Source: an uncultured Myxococcales bacterium (lineage in GTDB: Bacteria; Myxococcota_A; UBA9042; DTJE01). Taken from it: a DNA stretch of 39,838 nucleotides. The stretch is taken from assembly GCA_903936705.1 (NCBI GenBank), contig CAIZWN010000006.1, positions 1 to 39,838 on the forward strand, written 5' to 3'. Position 1 is the stretch's first letter; every line of letters starts with the position of its first letter. A program made the translations under genes and the position numbers. The notes under the pieces are model-generated. The model searched no databases and was not told where the DNA came from. It was given only the letters and a program-made list of their open reading frames with translations. This document shows, one piece after another, positions 26,301-36,230 of the stretch.

Positions 26301-27191
26301 AATTCCCGTGGGGTGATTGTGCGTTTCCACCTTCAGGATCACGTCGATCTGGTCCGGCTGGAACCCGTAGGCATGCGTTGCCGGATCGACCATGAATGCC
26401 TGGGCCTCGACTCCCTCAATGACCCCTGAATTGTCCTTGTACGCGACCAGTGTGCCTTCCGGATGGCAGGCGTGGGTATGCCTGATCATGTCGAACAGGG
26501 ACTGCGTCTGCGTAACGCCGTCAACACGCCACGAGGCGTTGAATATCTTGTGGCGACAGTGCTCGGAATTGACCTGCCCGAACATGACCAACTCGGTGTC
26601 GGTGGGGTTCCGACCCGCCTGGGTGTAGGCGTCGAACAGATACCGCATCTCGTCCTCGCTCAGCGCAAGGCCCATCGAGCGGTTCGCGCCCGCCAATGCC
26701 TCCAGACCGCCAGTCAGCACGTCGAAGACCCGGCCCGCTGCCGGCGGACGATGCTGGAAAAAATCGGATAGGTCCTCGTAAACGCCTTCCGTCATGCGGT
26801 CGTGCAGCACCTCGGCAGCCCGGCCCAGCGTCGCGAGGCTACATTCGCCGCCGTCCGACGATCGCAGGTGGAAGAGGATGCCGCGCTCGACTCTCCGCAC
26901 GTCGTTCTGACCGCAATTGTGGAAGATGTCGGTCGCCTTGGAAGACCAGGGCGATATCGTTCCCTTGCGAGGCGTGACGAAAAAGCCGCCAGCCGGCCCA
27001 AAAAATTGGCCGGCGTTCAGCAGGGCCAGGGTGCGGGTTTCCTGTTCGTTGTCCAATGGCCGCGCCAGGTCCAGCAGGTAGACCCAGGAGGCCTCGATTG
27101 TCCCTCCCTCCAGCGACACATGGCGCGCGGCAAGTGCCTGCAAAAGGGCTTCAAGACGGAAGGTCGAGAACGCCGACGAACCTTCCAGCAT
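23322..27191 (-). CDS. purL: Phosphoribosylformylglycinamidine synthase, large single-chain type
   Basis: The 1289-residue protein matches the long, proteobacterial-type PurL (about 1295 residues in E. coli) along its whole length. It converts FGAR, glutamine and ATP to FGAM in de novo purine synthesis. The N-terminal PurS-like part is followed by [12 protein letters not shown]. Then come [25 protein letters not shown], the [12 protein letters not shown] segment and the two AIRS-like halves. The C-terminal class I glutaminase has its nucleophile at about Cys1124 (GVCNGCQ) and the HPE motif MPHPERGF. Two starts are possible. ATG 27191 is the family-like start. A TTG at 27203 (LKPHMLEG) lies at better distance from GGAGGAG and overlaps the stop of a short upstream frame. 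Adjacent genes are not purine genes, which is common. Confidence 0.97.
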   Translation of the reverse strand: MLEGSSAFSTFRLEALLQALAARHVSLEGGTIEASWVYLLDLARPLDNEQETRTLALLNAGQFFGPAGGFFVTPRKGTISPWSSKATDIFHNCGQNDVRRVERGILFHLRSSDGGECSLATLGRAAEVLHDRMTEGVYEDLSDFFQHRPPAAGRVFDVLTGGLEALAGANRSMGLALSEDEMRYLFDAYTQAGRNPTDTELVMFGQVNSEHCRHKIFNASWRVDGVTQTQSLFDMIRHTHACHPEGTLVAYKDNSGVIEGVEAQAFMVDPATHAYGFQPDQIDVILKVETHNHPTGISPFPGAATGVGGEIRDEAATGTGSKTKAGICGFMVSNLRLPGHRLPWELDHALHPRRLATPLDIMLEGPIGGAAFGNEFGRPQLCGFFRTYEEVVEGKYRGYHKPIMLAGGMGNIRRGQVHKKDLVPGAWIVQIGGPAMRIGLGGGAASSMATGSNDEMLDFDSVQRGNAEMERRCQEVIDTCVAMGADNPIISIHDIGAGGLSNGCPELVEKTGAHFQLRDVPNEEPSMNPMEIWCCEAQERYVLAVGGQERDLFEAICRRERCPVAFIGTATGDERLVVRDSHFGDSPIDMDIRVLLGKPPRMLRDVVRDPARPPALDLAGVTAPMALARVLQLPAVSDKTFLITITDRSVTGMVHRDQMVGPFQVPVADCAVTTTGYLSTTGEAMATGERTPIAVIDAPASGRMAVGEALTNLAAANVGPIGNVKLSANWMCACGEPGEDAKLFDTVAAVGLDLCPLLGVSIPVGKDSLSMRTVWESGGDAAHRQTAPLSLIVSAFSAVRDARKTLTPDLKPGKSALVAIDLGAGRNRLGGSALAQVYNQVGDEAPDLDDPARFVAFFAAMQELVERRLLLAYHDRSDGGLAVTLAEMAMAGGRGLDADLAGDPQVPLPPLFCEELGAVLQVADDRMDEVLAILARHDLSDLVRIIGAARDDQRVRMAVGRLMAIDAGIPDFRRLWSSLTHSMQSLRDNPACARQEYDGATDPTTAPMTFRLTYDPDHVPAARAVARPPRVAILREQGINGHVEMAAAFALAGFESIDVHMTDLHAGLVDLRDFAGIVACGGFSYGDVLGAGSGWARSILYNQRLAEMFATFFGRRDTFTLGVCNGCQMVSQLKGIIPGAGHWPLFRRNVSEQFEARYATVEIMPSPAVLLDGMAGSRVPIAVAHGEGLAVFDQPSDRQAIMSGGLASVRFVDGHGRPAEQYPLNPNGSEGGLTGFTSADGRALILMPHPERGFRSVQLSYRPADQFVGESGPWMRMFRNAYAFACASR

Positions 27192-27199
27192 ATGCGGTT

Positions 27200-27370
27200 T
27201 CAAGGTCTCCTCCCCGGGTCGTTCGCCCCGCGCGCGAGGCTGTCGAAGGGTCCCTGATAGCGCGGAACGGCTGGATGCGCAACCCTGAACCTCCACCCGG
27301 TGAACTCGGCCACAGTCCGAGGGGCATGGCCCTTGGCGCGGTTGACGATCAGGTAGGCCGCCGATACCAT
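27200..27370 (-). CDS. Possible small ORF upstream of purL (56 residues)
   Basis: An ATG at 27368-27370 opens 56 codons ending in TGA at 27200-27202. The stop overlaps a TTG that could start purL (TTGA). About 79 percent of its codons end in G or C, as in real genes of this window, and the amino acid composition is ordinary ([20 protein letters not shown]). Against it, AGGAGG abuts the ATG with no spacer and I recognise no family. It could be a leader peptide or small protein coupled to purL, or just part of its 5' leader. The PAP2 gene starts divergently at 27396. Confidence 0.35.
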   Translation of the reverse strand: MVSAAYLIVNRAKGHAPRTVAEFTGWRFRVAHPAVPRYQGPFDSLARGANDPGRRP

Positions 27371-27395
27371 CCTCCTCGCCTTTCATGACAAGCCG

Positions 27396-28703
27396 ATGGC
27401 CTGGATGAGTGGGACGGCTAGCGAGCGTGGCGCAACACATGGTTCCCGCAGCCGGATAATCGACTGGAGGCGGCCTGGTCTGCTGCTCTGGATCGGCTTG
27501 GTCTCTCTCTTCGGCGGCCTCCTCCTCATGTTGGAGTTGCAGCTTCCCATCAGGTACACGTGGAAAGAGCCTTTTCGCGTCGTCATTCAGGACATTTTCA
27601 ATCAACCAGGAGCCTTGGTCTTTGTCGCGGGAATGTATCTGATCGGAGCGTACGGCCGACGTGGTGAGTGGGACCTGGACCAGGTCGTCAAACTGGCAAG
27701 GACACAGATTCTTCATGGAATCGATCGGTTTTGGATCCGGGTGGCAGCAGGCATCGCAGTGGAGTCCGCACAGTTGCTAGTGTTGCCCGGGGTCTCAGTT
27801 GTGGATTCCCTGGTGGCTTTCGGGGCTGGATTTTTCATAGCCGGCATTCGCTGGAATCGTCGATCGGCAACAGAAACGGCGGCATTTCTGGTCTTGTCGG
27901 CCCTGGTCTTCTCGACGGCGTCATATGCATCTACCGTCCTGAAGGCGGCCTCCCTGGTGCGTGGAGTCGAGTGGGACTACGAGATCCTGGCGCTCGACAT
28001 CAGCCTCACGGGCCTGGTTCCACACAGGCTGGCTGCCGCCTGGGTGGCCGATCATTCCAACATCGCAATGATCCTCGACTGGGTCTACTTCAAGCTCTTT
28101 GATCACATGATTTGGGTCACGGCAGTGCTGGTTGGTCTGCGCCAATTCAAGATGAGAACCGAGTTTCTGACGGCCATAGCGATTGGATATCTCATCGGAG
28201 GCATCTGGTACTACCTGATGCCGGCATGGGGACCGATCTACACGGACCCGGCTGCTTTCACCTACCTTGATGCCATCCCGGTCCGCACTCCGTCAATCAG
28301 AGACGCCTTGAAGATCTTCACCGTCGAGGTGATAGAAGGTCGGTCCCAGTTGCTGCGCAGCTGGGTATACGTCGCGGCAATGCCCAGTCTGCACATGGCC
28401 TTCGAGTTCATAATGGTCTGGTACTCGCGGCAATCGCCAATCGCGTTGCTGATTTCCCTGGCCCTCATGGTCCTGACATTCCTTTCCACGCTGGCTCTTG
28501 GATGGCACTACGCCGCTGATTCGCTCGGGGGGGCCATGGTCGCCGCGGTGTCGATTGCCCTGGCCAGCAGGTTCAGAAATTCGCTGCTGCCTTCATGGTT
28601 TCGGCTTGCCGAGGACGACCCGATTCCACCACCCAAGCCGTTGTTCAAGACCCTCTGGCGCGCGTGGCGTTCGGCCGCCGATGTGCGTGCCAGCCATTCA
28701 TGA
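27396..28703 (+). CDS. PAP2-family (PAP2_3/inositolphosphotransferase-like) membrane enzyme
   Basis: The 435-residue product has about ten hydrophobic segments. The C-terminal half carries two of the PAP2 superfamily motifs: SLH in [10 protein letters not shown] (His333) and the final His-x3-Asp in [11 protein letters not shown] (His371, Asp375). The spacing and the AMPSLH/GWHY form are those of the PAP2_3 group related to inositolphosphorylceramide synthase and Ipt1/Aur1. The first motif (KxxxxxxRP) of classical phosphatases is absent, as expected for that group. A second conserved-looking stretch, LMPAWGPIY (275-282), lies in the membrane half. It probably transfers or removes a lipid phosphate head group at the inner membrane. 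The N-terminal 25 residues are cytoplasmic and basic. The exact start is uncertain because no ribosome binding site stands out and a second ATG follows at 27405. Confidence 0.8.
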   Translation: MAWMSGTASERGATHGSRSRIIDWRRPGLLLWIGLVSLFGGLLLMLELQLPIRYTWKEPFRVVIQDIFNQPGALVFVAGMYLIGAYGRRGEWDLDQVVKLARTQILHGIDRFWIRVAAGIAVESAQLLVLPGVSVVDSLVAFGAGFFIAGIRWNRRSATETAAFLVLSALVFSTASYASTVLKAASLVRGVEWDYEILALDISLTGLVPHRLAAAWVADHSNIAMILDWVYFKLFDHMIWVTAVLVGLRQFKMRTEFLTAIAIGYLIGGIWYYLMPAWGPIYTDPAAFTYLDAIPVRTPSIRDALKIFTVEVIEGRSQLLRSWVYVAAMPSLHMAFEFIMVWYSRQSPIALLISLALMVLTFLSTLALGWHYAADSLGGAMVAAVSIALASRFRNSLLPSWFRLAEDDPIPPPKPLFKTLWRAWRSAADVRASHS

Positions 28704-28799
28704 TATTTGTCCGTGCATCCTTGTCCATGTCGCACCCGCGGTCCACAATCGGCTTTCCTTGACCTGTTCCTGGTTCGGCGCCGTTGACCGGGAGGAGCC

Positions 28800-31700
28800 A
28801 TGCTGCACGTCTATCGTAGCCACAAGGCCGAGGTGCTTGCCAGGCGGCTGGCCGGAGTTCTTTCAACCGGAACCGGCGATCCGATGATCACGGACACTGT
28901 GGTTGTGGCTGGTCGCGGCATGGAACGCTGGCTTTCAATGGAACTGGCCCAGCGGATGTCAATCTGCATGAACGTGCACTTCGAGTTCCCGGCGCGTGTC
29001 GTCCGATCAATCATGACTTCGGCCCTGGGCAATTCGATCCCGCCAGCGGATCACGATGCCGAAATCGACCCCTGGGACGTAGATTCCCTTGGGTGGGCCA
29101 TCCTTGCGGAACTTCCCGCGCTGCTGCCGACCGAACCGTTTAGCCCGTTGCGCGAATATCTCCAGGGCCAGGGCCCCGAGATTCGACGTCGGGAACTGGA
29201 ACTGGTCAGAAGGATTGCTGACCTGTTCGACCGCTACGCGAACTTCCGTCCCGACTGGATCAGCCAGTGGGCAGCTTTCGACGACATGCCCACGGCATCC
29301 GGCGACTGGCAGCCGATCCTGTGGCGCGCAGTCGCAGCACGCATTTCACGGCCTCATCCTGCCGCCAGGCTCGAAGCTTCCCTGACCGCACTGCAGGCAG
29401 CCGATCTCAATATCGAGAATCTGCCGCCAAGGCTATGCCTTTTCGGGATCTCGACGCTGCCTCCGGCCTTCGTGAAGGTCCTGGTTGCCCTGTCCCGCAG
29501 GGTTCTTGTGCACGTGTTCGTCCTTAGCCCATCGGAAACCTATATAGGCGACATCCGGACTGCCCGCGAGCGTGCCAGGGATTCCATGCGCCATCCGGGA
29601 CGATCATCCGCCGACAGCCATGATGATGCCCACCCATTACTGGCTTCACTGGGACGCCAGGCCAGCGAATTCCAGGAGGTGCTGACTTCGATTGTCGAGG
29701 CTGCGGCCGAGGCCCAGGCCGTCGAATTGACCGAGGAGGAGGATTTTCCCGACCCGGTTTGCAACCCCCAGCACGCGGCCGCATCGATGCTGAACGTGCT
29801 GCAATCCGACATTGTCGCGAACCGCATTCGTGGCGATTCCCCCCGGGCCGAAGCGGACCGCCAGCCACTGGCACCCGATGATCATTCGATCCGTTTCCAC
29901 GCCTGCCATGGTGAGCTGCGACAGGTCGAGGTGCTGCGCGACGAACTCCTGTCGTTGTTTCGCGACGATCCCACATTGCAGCCCCGCGACGTGGCCATTT
30001 TGACACCGGACATCGAGACCTACTCCCCCCTTGTAGAGGCAGTGTTCACGGACGGCGACGATCCATTCGCACTGGCAGGCGGCGGTCCGGTCGAGGCCGG
30101 TTTTCCCAGGCTGATCTTCCGGGTGGCAGACCGATCATCGCGCGCAAGGAATCCGGTTGCCGAGGCCGTCTCTAGCGTGCTGGCACTGGCGGCCGGCCGG
30201 TTGCCTGCGTCCGCAGTGCTGGACCTCCTGGACATCGAGCCGGTTCGCAGGAAGTTCCGCATCGACGTCGAGGATCTGGAAGCCATTCGCGGATGGGTCG
30301 CCGCGTCGGGATCTCGCTGGGGACTGGATGAACGCCATCGAGCCGGCAACGGCCTTCCGCCAGACCGGCAGAACACGTGGCGATTCGGCCTGGACCGGCT
30401 GCTGCTGGGTATTGCGATGCCTGGGAACGGCATCAGGTCGTTCAACGAAGTCATGCCATTCGACGACATCGAGGGCAGCGCCACACAGGCCCTTGGCTTG
30501 TTCGCAAGGTACTGTCGAACCCTGTTCGAGACATGCGCGCTGATTCAAGGGACTGATGACGCGGTCGCATTCACCGAAAAGGGGCGCCCCCGAACCCCGG
30601 CCGAATGGACCGCCGTGATTGGTGGAATGCTGGACGACTTCATATACCTGCCACCCAGACAGGCATGGAAGGCACCCGAGGTGCTGGATGTGTTCGATAA
30701 CGCCACCAGGCGGGCAGGCGCCGACTTTTGCCGGATGATGGATCTGGACGCGGCCCGTCTTCTGATCGACGACGACCTCAAGGCATCCATGTCCTCGTCG
30801 GGCCTCCTGTCGGGTGGCATAAACGTTTGTGCACTGGTTCCCATGCGCAGTATTCCATTCCGCGTAATTGCCCTGATCGGCATGGACGACCGGGCCTTCC
30901 CCCGGATGGATCGCCGCCCCCGCTTTGACCTGATGACCGAAGAACGGCGTTCTGGCGACCGCAGCGCACGCGACGACGATCGTCAGCTTTTCCTGGAATC
31001 ACTGCTGGCTGCGCGCGAACACCTTGTGGTGACGTGGACCGGCCATGACATCCGCGACAACAGTCCCCTGCCTCCGGCTGTCCCGGTAGGCGAACTGATG
31101 GACGTTCTGGCGACCTCGTTCGTCCTGCCTGGCGAGGATCTGGAGGCCCAGCGCGACTCTCTGGTGGTTCATCATCCCCTGCAATCCTTCAGCCCTTTGT
31201 GCTTCCAGACCGTCGTTGGCCAGGATGTTCCCGCCAGTTTCGACCGCCGCCTGCTGGAGGGCGCCACCAGCCTGACTGGTCCCAAGAGCCCGCCCCAGCC
31301 GTTCTTCCAGAACCTTCTGCCGGACCCTGAAACATCCGGAGATGGCCTGGTGGTCTCGGTTGATGACTTGGCAAGGTTTTTCGAGAATCCCACTCGCCAC
31401 ATTCTGCGACGCAGCCTGGCGATCGAGGTCGAGGATCGGGACCCGGTCGTCGAGGACCGCGAGCCTCTGGTGATGGACAATCTGACCCGTGCACTGCTGG
31501 GCGCCGACGTGGTCAAGGACCTTCTGCGCGACCTTGCGCCCGACGACATACTGCGGCGCTTCCGTGGCGAGGGCCGGATCCCGGCCGGGCGCCCGGGGGA
31601 AATCCTGATGAAGGAAATCCTGGTCATCGCGCAAGAACTGGTCCGGCAGGGACAGGCCGTCGGGGTCGGAGCCCGCCGCCCCTGGCCCGTGGACCTCGAA

Positions 31701-32297
31701 ACTGGCGGCCTGCGAATAACCGGCACGATGGACATGGGAGACGACGACGGCCTGGTTCGCGTCCAGTACGGAACGCTTCAACCCAAGCACGTCGTTTCGA
31801 TGTGGGTTCGACACCTGATCGCGGCCGCCATCCGGCCGGACATCCGAGTCAGGACAGTGCTGATCGGGCGCAAGTCACAGAAGGATGCCTGGAAAGGGAT
31901 GGTTCGCTTCATGATGCCTGATTCCTCCGATGGCATTCCGGCTTTCGACCCATTGCTGCTGATTGAAGACCTGGCGGCCTTGTACAGGGTCGGGATGCGG
32001 GGGCCTCTGCCCTTCTTCCCGCGAACCTCGTTCGCCTGTTTCAAGGCACTGACGGCGGCTGGAAACGATGAGGCAAACGCCGACCTTGGCGTCGTGCGGG
32101 ATGAATGGCTGGGAGGTTACGTGTCCGGCGCCGAGAAGGACGACCCATGGTTCGCCCGCGTCTTCGGCGACGACGATGCGTGGCGGCCAGGCTACCAGAC
32201 GCGCGGGCTGCCCTCGCGACCAGGCATGACCTTGGGCGAACTTTCGGTACGTGTATGGAAACCCTTGATGGCCTGTTGCACCGGCAATGGCGGTTGA
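28800..32297 (+). CDS. recC: Exodeoxyribonuclease V subunit gamma
   Basis: The 1165-residue product (E. coli RecC has 1122) starts with the typical RecC sequence: MLHVYRSHKAEVLARRLA, then ERWLSMELAQRMSICMNVHFEFPA. The ATG follows GGGAGGAG at ideal spacing. VALIGMDDRAFPR and RQLFLESLLAAREHLVVTW from the inactive helicase-like core are visible near residues 685-750. The second half (RFFENPTRHILRRSL) corresponds to the nuclease-like fold that holds the Chi-recognition pocket in E. coli, whose residues I have not checked. RecC bridges RecB and RecD in the double-strand-break repair helicase-nuclease. It is first in a recC-recB-recD operon with 24 bases to recB. The 96 bases upstream hold no clear promoter. 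Confidence 0.93.
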   Translation: MLHVYRSHKAEVLARRLAGVLSTGTGDPMITDTVVVAGRGMERWLSMELAQRMSICMNVHFEFPARVVRSIMTSALGNSIPPADHDAEIDPWDVDSLGWAILAELPALLPTEPFSPLREYLQGQGPEIRRRELELVRRIADLFDRYANFRPDWISQWAAFDDMPTASGDWQPILWRAVAARISRPHPAARLEASLTALQAADLNIENLPPRLCLFGISTLPPAFVKVLVALSRRVLVHVFVLSPSETYIGDIRTARERARDSMRHPGRSSADSHDDAHPLLASLGRQASEFQEVLTSIVEAAAEAQAVELTEEEDFPDPVCNPQHAAASMLNVLQSDIVANRIRGDSPRAEADRQPLAPDDHSIRFHACHGELRQVEVLRDELLSLFRDDPTLQPRDVAILTPDIETYSPLVEAVFTDGDDPFALAGGGPVEAGFPRLIFRVADRSSRARNPVAEAVSSVLALAAGRLPASAVLDLLDIEPVRRKFRIDVEDLEAIRGWVAASGSRWGLDERHRAGNGLPPDRQNTWRFGLDRLLLGIAMPGNGIRSFNEVMPFDDIEGSATQALGLFARYCRTLFETCALIQGTDDAVAFTEKGRPRTPAEWTAVIGGMLDDFIYLPPRQAWKAPEVLDVFDNATRRAGADFCRMMDLDAARLLIDDDLKASMSSSGLLSGGINVCALVPMRSIPFRVIALIGMDDRAFPRMDRRPRFDLMTEERRSGDRSARDDDRQLFLESLLAAREHLVVTWTGHDIRDNSPLPPAVPVGELMDVLATSFVLPGEDLEAQRDSLVVHHPLQSFSPLCFQTVVGQDVPASFDRRLLEGATSLTGPKSPPQPFFQNLLPDPETSGDGLVVSVDDLARFFENPTRHILRRSLAIEVEDRDPVVEDREPLVMDNLTRALLGADVVKDLLRDLAPDDILRRFRGEGRIPAGRPGEILMKEILVIAQELVRQGQAVGVGARRPWPVDLETGGLRITGTMDMGDDDGLVRVQYGTLQPKHVVSMWVRHLIAAAIRPDIRVRTVLIGRKSQKDAWKGMVRFMMPDSSDGIPAFDPLLLIEDLAALYRVGMRGPLPFFPRTSFACFKALTAAGNDEANADLGVVRDEWLGGYVSGAEKDDPWFARVFGDDDAWRPGYQTRGLPSRPGMTLGELSVRVWKPLMACCTGNGG

Positions 32298-32321
32298 GTC
32301 ACAACCTCCAGGGAGGACATT

Positions 32322-35300
32322 ATGCGCACGCCGGGCAACCTGGCACCATTCATCCCCACCGAGGCGCTGAACGGCAAAGTCACCTTGCTGGAGGCCAGTG
32401 CAGGTACGGGAAAGACCCACAGCATCACGTGGCTGTTCCTGCGGCTGATCACCGAGCCGCAGGCAGATGGCATATCCAGGTTGCCGGCCTCGTCGATCCT
32501 GGTGGTCACCTTCACCGAGGCTGCCACCGCCGAGCTGCGCGACCGGATCCGCACCAGCCTGCGTGACGCCCGAACCCAGCTGGAACAAAGCCTTGACGAC
32601 GACAATCACCTGCCGTCGGATCCGGTCGTGCTGCACATCGTCCAGGAAGGGCGCGGGCATGGCGACCTGATCGACAGGCTCCAGGCGGTCAGAAACGCCC
32701 TTGATTCCTTCGACGAGGTGACCATCTCGACCATCCACGGTTTTTGCCAGCGGATGCTGAACCAGAATGCTTTCGAAAGCGGCGCCGAATTCGGGGCCCA
32801 GTTGATGGCCGATGGCGCAGCATTGCTGGACGAGGTGGTCCTGGATTTCTGGTCCAGGAAATCCCACGACCTGTCGATCGATCGTCTGGCTACACTGAAC
32901 AAATGCGGCTTTGATGCCATGAGGAAGCTGGCTGCAGCAACCACCAGCGACCCCGAAATAGGAATACTGCCCCCGCGGCGCCCACTGGTCATCGCCGATC
33001 CCGCAAGGCTTCTGGGCGCGGCTGCCGACTTCAAGGTCCTGTGGGACAAGCTGGCCGCACCGGCAAATGACGAGCTTCTGGACTATGTCAACTCCAGGAA
33101 ACTGAGCGGCACGAAATTCAAGACATCCAAAATTGCCGAGGCATTCCAGGCATTGACCGACTGGGTTGCAAGCCCTGATCCTGCGACGGCGGCTGCCACA
33201 CATCTTCGGTATCTGGGGTTCAGCAACCTGTCATCAAGCCTCAACATGATGAATTCGAAAACGAAGGAAAGGTACCCCCCGCCTGCGCAACAGAAGGAAC
33301 TGTACGAGGCGTGCGACAGGCTGGCAGACATCGCCGAGGATCACGACGCGGCCAGTAAGCAGGAAGAGTCGGCATGGCTTCTGGACACCAAGCACGAACT
33401 GGTCGAATTCGCCCGCCACGAAATCGAGAATCGCAAGGCCAGGCGGCACGTATTGTCCTTTGATGACCTGCTGCGAGACCTGCGGAAGGCCCTGGCCGGG
33501 GCCGGCAGCAACCGGTTGCGTCGGGCAATCGAGGCACAATTCCAGGTTGCCATCATCGACGAGTTCCAGGACACCGACCCGGTTCAGTGGGGCATCTTCC
33601 GGACAATCTTCGCCGATGCGAAAGAAGACGGCACCCCCGCGCCGGGGAGGATATTCCTGATTGGCGATCCCAAGCAGGCGATATACGCATTTCGCCAGGC
33701 CGACATTGCGACATACCTGGACGCCGGGCAAAACGCAGACGTGCGACGAACACTGAAACGCAATTGGCGATCCGATGGGAGGCTGGTCGATGCCCTGAAC
33801 CACCTGTACGACAATCGACGGCTGCCAGGGGCGTTCGCCGACCAGGAAATCGGATACATCGAAGTTGACGTGCACGAACGCCAGAAGGAGGACCGGCTTC
33901 GCTATTGCGACGGGGCGCCAGCGAATACCCCGATGCGCATCGCCTTCGTGCCACAAGGTGACCGGGCCAGACCGATCCCCAAGGATGAGGCCACCACGCT
34001 GATCGCTGGCTGGGTCGCGTCGGATGTGGCGTCATTCCTGGCCCGGCGCCCCGAGATTTTCGACGGCGACCCTGCCGCATGGAGACCGGCTCATCCGGGC
34101 GACCTGGCTGTTCTGGTCCGCACGCACAATCAGGGCGCGTCCGTCCAGCAGGCCATGCGCAGGCTTGGCATTCCGTCGATCCGAAAGGGCCAGGACCAGG
34201 TCATGCTGACCGACGAGGCGCGCGAACTGATTGATTTCCTGGAAGCCGTTCTTGGACCGGGGGACCGACGAACCGTCCACACGGCCCTTGCCACCCGATT
34301 CCTGGGCATGTCGGCAAATGAACTGGCCGCCCTGGAGGGCAACGACAACGAACTGGACGGCAGGATCAATCACCTGTCCGAATTGGCAAACGTCTGGCGC
34401 GAACACGGCTTCATCAGGATGTTCAGGATGGCCATGGGAAGGGCCAGGCTGGTTCAGCGGCTGCTGGGCCAGGACGACGGCGAGCGTCGCGTCACCAACT
34501 ATCTTCACGTGGCTGAACTATTGAACCAGGAGGCCGCCAGCTCGTTCCTGCGCCCCGAGGGACTGCTGTCGTGGCTGCGCCGGCAACGCACGGATGCCGC
34601 CGATTCGGACGAGGCCCGCGAGCGCGTGCTGCGGCTGGAAAGCGATGCAAAGGCGGTGCAAATAGTCACAATCCACGGGTGCAAGGGGTTGCAGTACCCG
34701 GTTACGTGGTGCCCGTTCCTGTGGGATGGCAAGCTGTTGCCTATGCATCCTAGCCAGCTGAAATTCCACGACAATACTGGTGTGTTTCTGGATATCGAAC
34801 CTGGCGGCATGGAATGGGACATGCACTTCCAGGCGGCCCAGGCCGAGACATTCGCCGAAAACCAGCGGCTGGCATACGTCGCCATGACCCGAGCTCGCCA
34901 CGCAACGACGATTGTAACCGGCGGCATCAGCTCGCTTGGTACGTCGCCGCTTGGACTGCTGTTTCACGCCCCCCACGGGATCCAGGGCAGCGCAGTCGAT
35001 GTTCTTGCCGGATTGAAGGAACCCATAGATTCCAGGTCCGACGAGGACCGGCGAAAGGACATTGGCGCAATTGTCGCGACCTCCAAGGGAACAATGGAGA
35101 TCCTGGAAGTCGCCGAAAACCGGGTGGCCAGATTCCACGAAATCACCGGCGATTCCAGTCCGCTGAAGGCAAGGGAATGGGGAACGTACCTGCTGGACCA
35201 CGAATGGAGGAAGGCGTCGTTCTCGACGTTGATGCGTCATGACAACGTGCCGCTTGCTATTGACGAGGACAACGAGCAGCAAAACCCCGAACGTTCGACG

Positions 35301-36230
35301 CCCGAAAGCGGCAAATCGGAAAAAGGCACCCCGGCCGGCAAGGTTGACAACGCCGGACTTTTGCCGACTGACGGCCTGGGCCATGCCCATCTGGCAAAGC
35401 TGCCAAAGGGCGAAGTGTCCGGGAACTGCCTGCACGACATCTTCGAACGGATCGACTTTTGTGCGCCGGACCCGCGCCAGTGGGATGCGGTGATCGATGC
35501 CCGCCTGCGATATCGTGGCCTCGATCCGTCCCTGCGCGATGATGTCAGGCTGGCAATCGAACGCATCCTGTCCACGCCGCTGGGACTTCCCGACGAGGGG
35601 GGGGTGGTTGCGACGGGAGGCCCGCGCCTGCGGGATACCACGACCAAGGACCGCTGGAACGAGATGGAATTCTTCCTGCCGGTATCGGGCGGATTCGATA
35701 CGACGTCCCGGAAGGATCACGTGACACGCAAGCGGATTGCCGAGGTATTTCGCGAGACGCAGGATGGACGTGTGGGAGAGGAATACGCAAGGCACCTCGA
35801 AGGCATCCGGCTGGACTCCTTCCGCGGGTTCCTGACAGGCAAGATCGACCTTGTGTTTCGTGCCTCGCAGGCGCAGGATCCGGCCGATGCCACGTGGTAT
35901 GTCGTTGATTACAAGTCGAATTTCCTGGGCGACTGGTTCGGGGACTATGCCCCGGATCGCCTGGCGACCTCCATGCAGAAATCCAATTATCACTTGCAGT
36001 ACCACTTCTACCTGGTGGCGTTGCACCGGTATCTGAAGTTGCGATTGGGGGCGTCCTACAGTGCCGATCGCCATCTGGGGGGCGTCTACTACCTGTTCCT
36101 GCGCGGCATGAGGGGGCATCAGGAACCGGGGGACTGCGGCGTCTTCCGATACCGCCCTCCGACCAGCAGGATCCAGGCACTGTCCGAAGTGTTCGAAAGC
36201 CGCATCGTCACGGGCTTGGTGGAAAAATGA
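32322..36230 (+). CDS. recB: Exodeoxyribonuclease V subunit beta, helicase-nuclease
   Basis: The 1302-residue UvrD-like protein starts after CCAGGGAGG. Helicase motifs: Walker A EASAGTGKT (24-32), DEFQDTDPVQWG (motif II), GDPKQAIYAFRQADI (motif III), VTIHGCKGLQYPV (motif V) and RLAYVAMTRAR (motif VI). The C-terminal nuclease domain shows DSFRGFLTGKIDLVFR, VDYKSNFLGDW (Asp and Lys of the D-x-K catalytic motif near residue 1195) and YHLQYHFYLVALHRYL. A polar linker of about 60 residues (Glu/Asn/Pro/Ser-rich, near residues 980-1020) sits between the two parts. The enzyme is the 3'-5' motor and the only nuclease of RecBCD. It is about 120 residues longer than E. coli RecB, mainly in that linker and in the 1B/2B regions. 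The stop overlaps the recD ATG. Confidence 0.96.
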   Translation: MRTPGNLAPFIPTEALNGKVTLLEASAGTGKTHSITWLFLRLITEPQADGISRLPASSILVVTFTEAATAELRDRIRTSLRDARTQLEQSLDDDNHLPSDPVVLHIVQEGRGHGDLIDRLQAVRNALDSFDEVTISTIHGFCQRMLNQNAFESGAEFGAQLMADGAALLDEVVLDFWSRKSHDLSIDRLATLNKCGFDAMRKLAAATTSDPEIGILPPRRPLVIADPARLLGAAADFKVLWDKLAAPANDELLDYVNSRKLSGTKFKTSKIAEAFQALTDWVASPDPATAAATHLRYLGFSNLSSSLNMMNSKTKERYPPPAQQKELYEACDRLADIAEDHDAASKQEESAWLLDTKHELVEFARHEIENRKARRHVLSFDDLLRDLRKALAGAGSNRLRRAIEAQFQVAIIDEFQDTDPVQWGIFRTIFADAKEDGTPAPGRIFLIGDPKQAIYAFRQADIATYLDAGQNADVRRTLKRNWRSDGRLVDALNHLYDNRRLPGAFADQEIGYIEVDVHERQKEDRLRYCDGAPANTPMRIAFVPQGDRARPIPKDEATTLIAGWVASDVASFLARRPEIFDGDPAAWRPAHPGDLAVLVRTHNQGASVQQAMRRLGIPSIRKGQDQVMLTDEARELIDFLEAVLGPGDRRTVHTALATRFLGMSANELAALEGNDNELDGRINHLSELANVWREHGFIRMFRMAMGRARLVQRLLGQDDGERRVTNYLHVAELLNQEAASSFLRPEGLLSWLRRQRTDAADSDEARERVLRLESDAKAVQIVTIHGCKGLQYPVTWCPFLWDGKLLPMHPSQLKFHDNTGVFLDIEPGGMEWDMHFQAAQAETFAENQRLAYVAMTRARHATTIVTGGISSLGTSPLGLLFHAPHGIQGSAVDVLAGLKEPIDSRSDEDRRKDIGAIVATSKGTMEILEVAENRVARFHEITGDSSPLKAREWGTYLLDHEWRKASFSTLMRHDNVPLAIDEDNEQQNPERSTPESGKSEKGTPAGKVDNAGLLPTDGLGHAHLAKLPKGEVSGNCLHDIFERIDFCAPDPRQWDAVIDARLRYRGLDPSLRDDVRLAIERILSTPLGLPDEGGVVATGGPRLRDTTTKDRWNEMEFFLPVSGGFDTTSRKDHVTRKRIAEVFRETQDGRVGEEYARHLEGIRLDSFRGFLTGKIDLVFRASQAQDPADATWYVVDYKSNFLGDWFGDYAPDRLATSMQKSNYHLQYHFYLVALHRYLKLRLGASYSADRHLGGVYYLFLRGMRGHQEPGDCGVFRYRPPTSRIQALSEVFESRIVTGLVEK

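Noticed and set aside
27192-27395. Purine riboswitch upstream of purL
   Set aside because: No conserved purine-aptamer loop sequences or fitting three-way junction are visible, and the region is GC-rich with codon-like base use.
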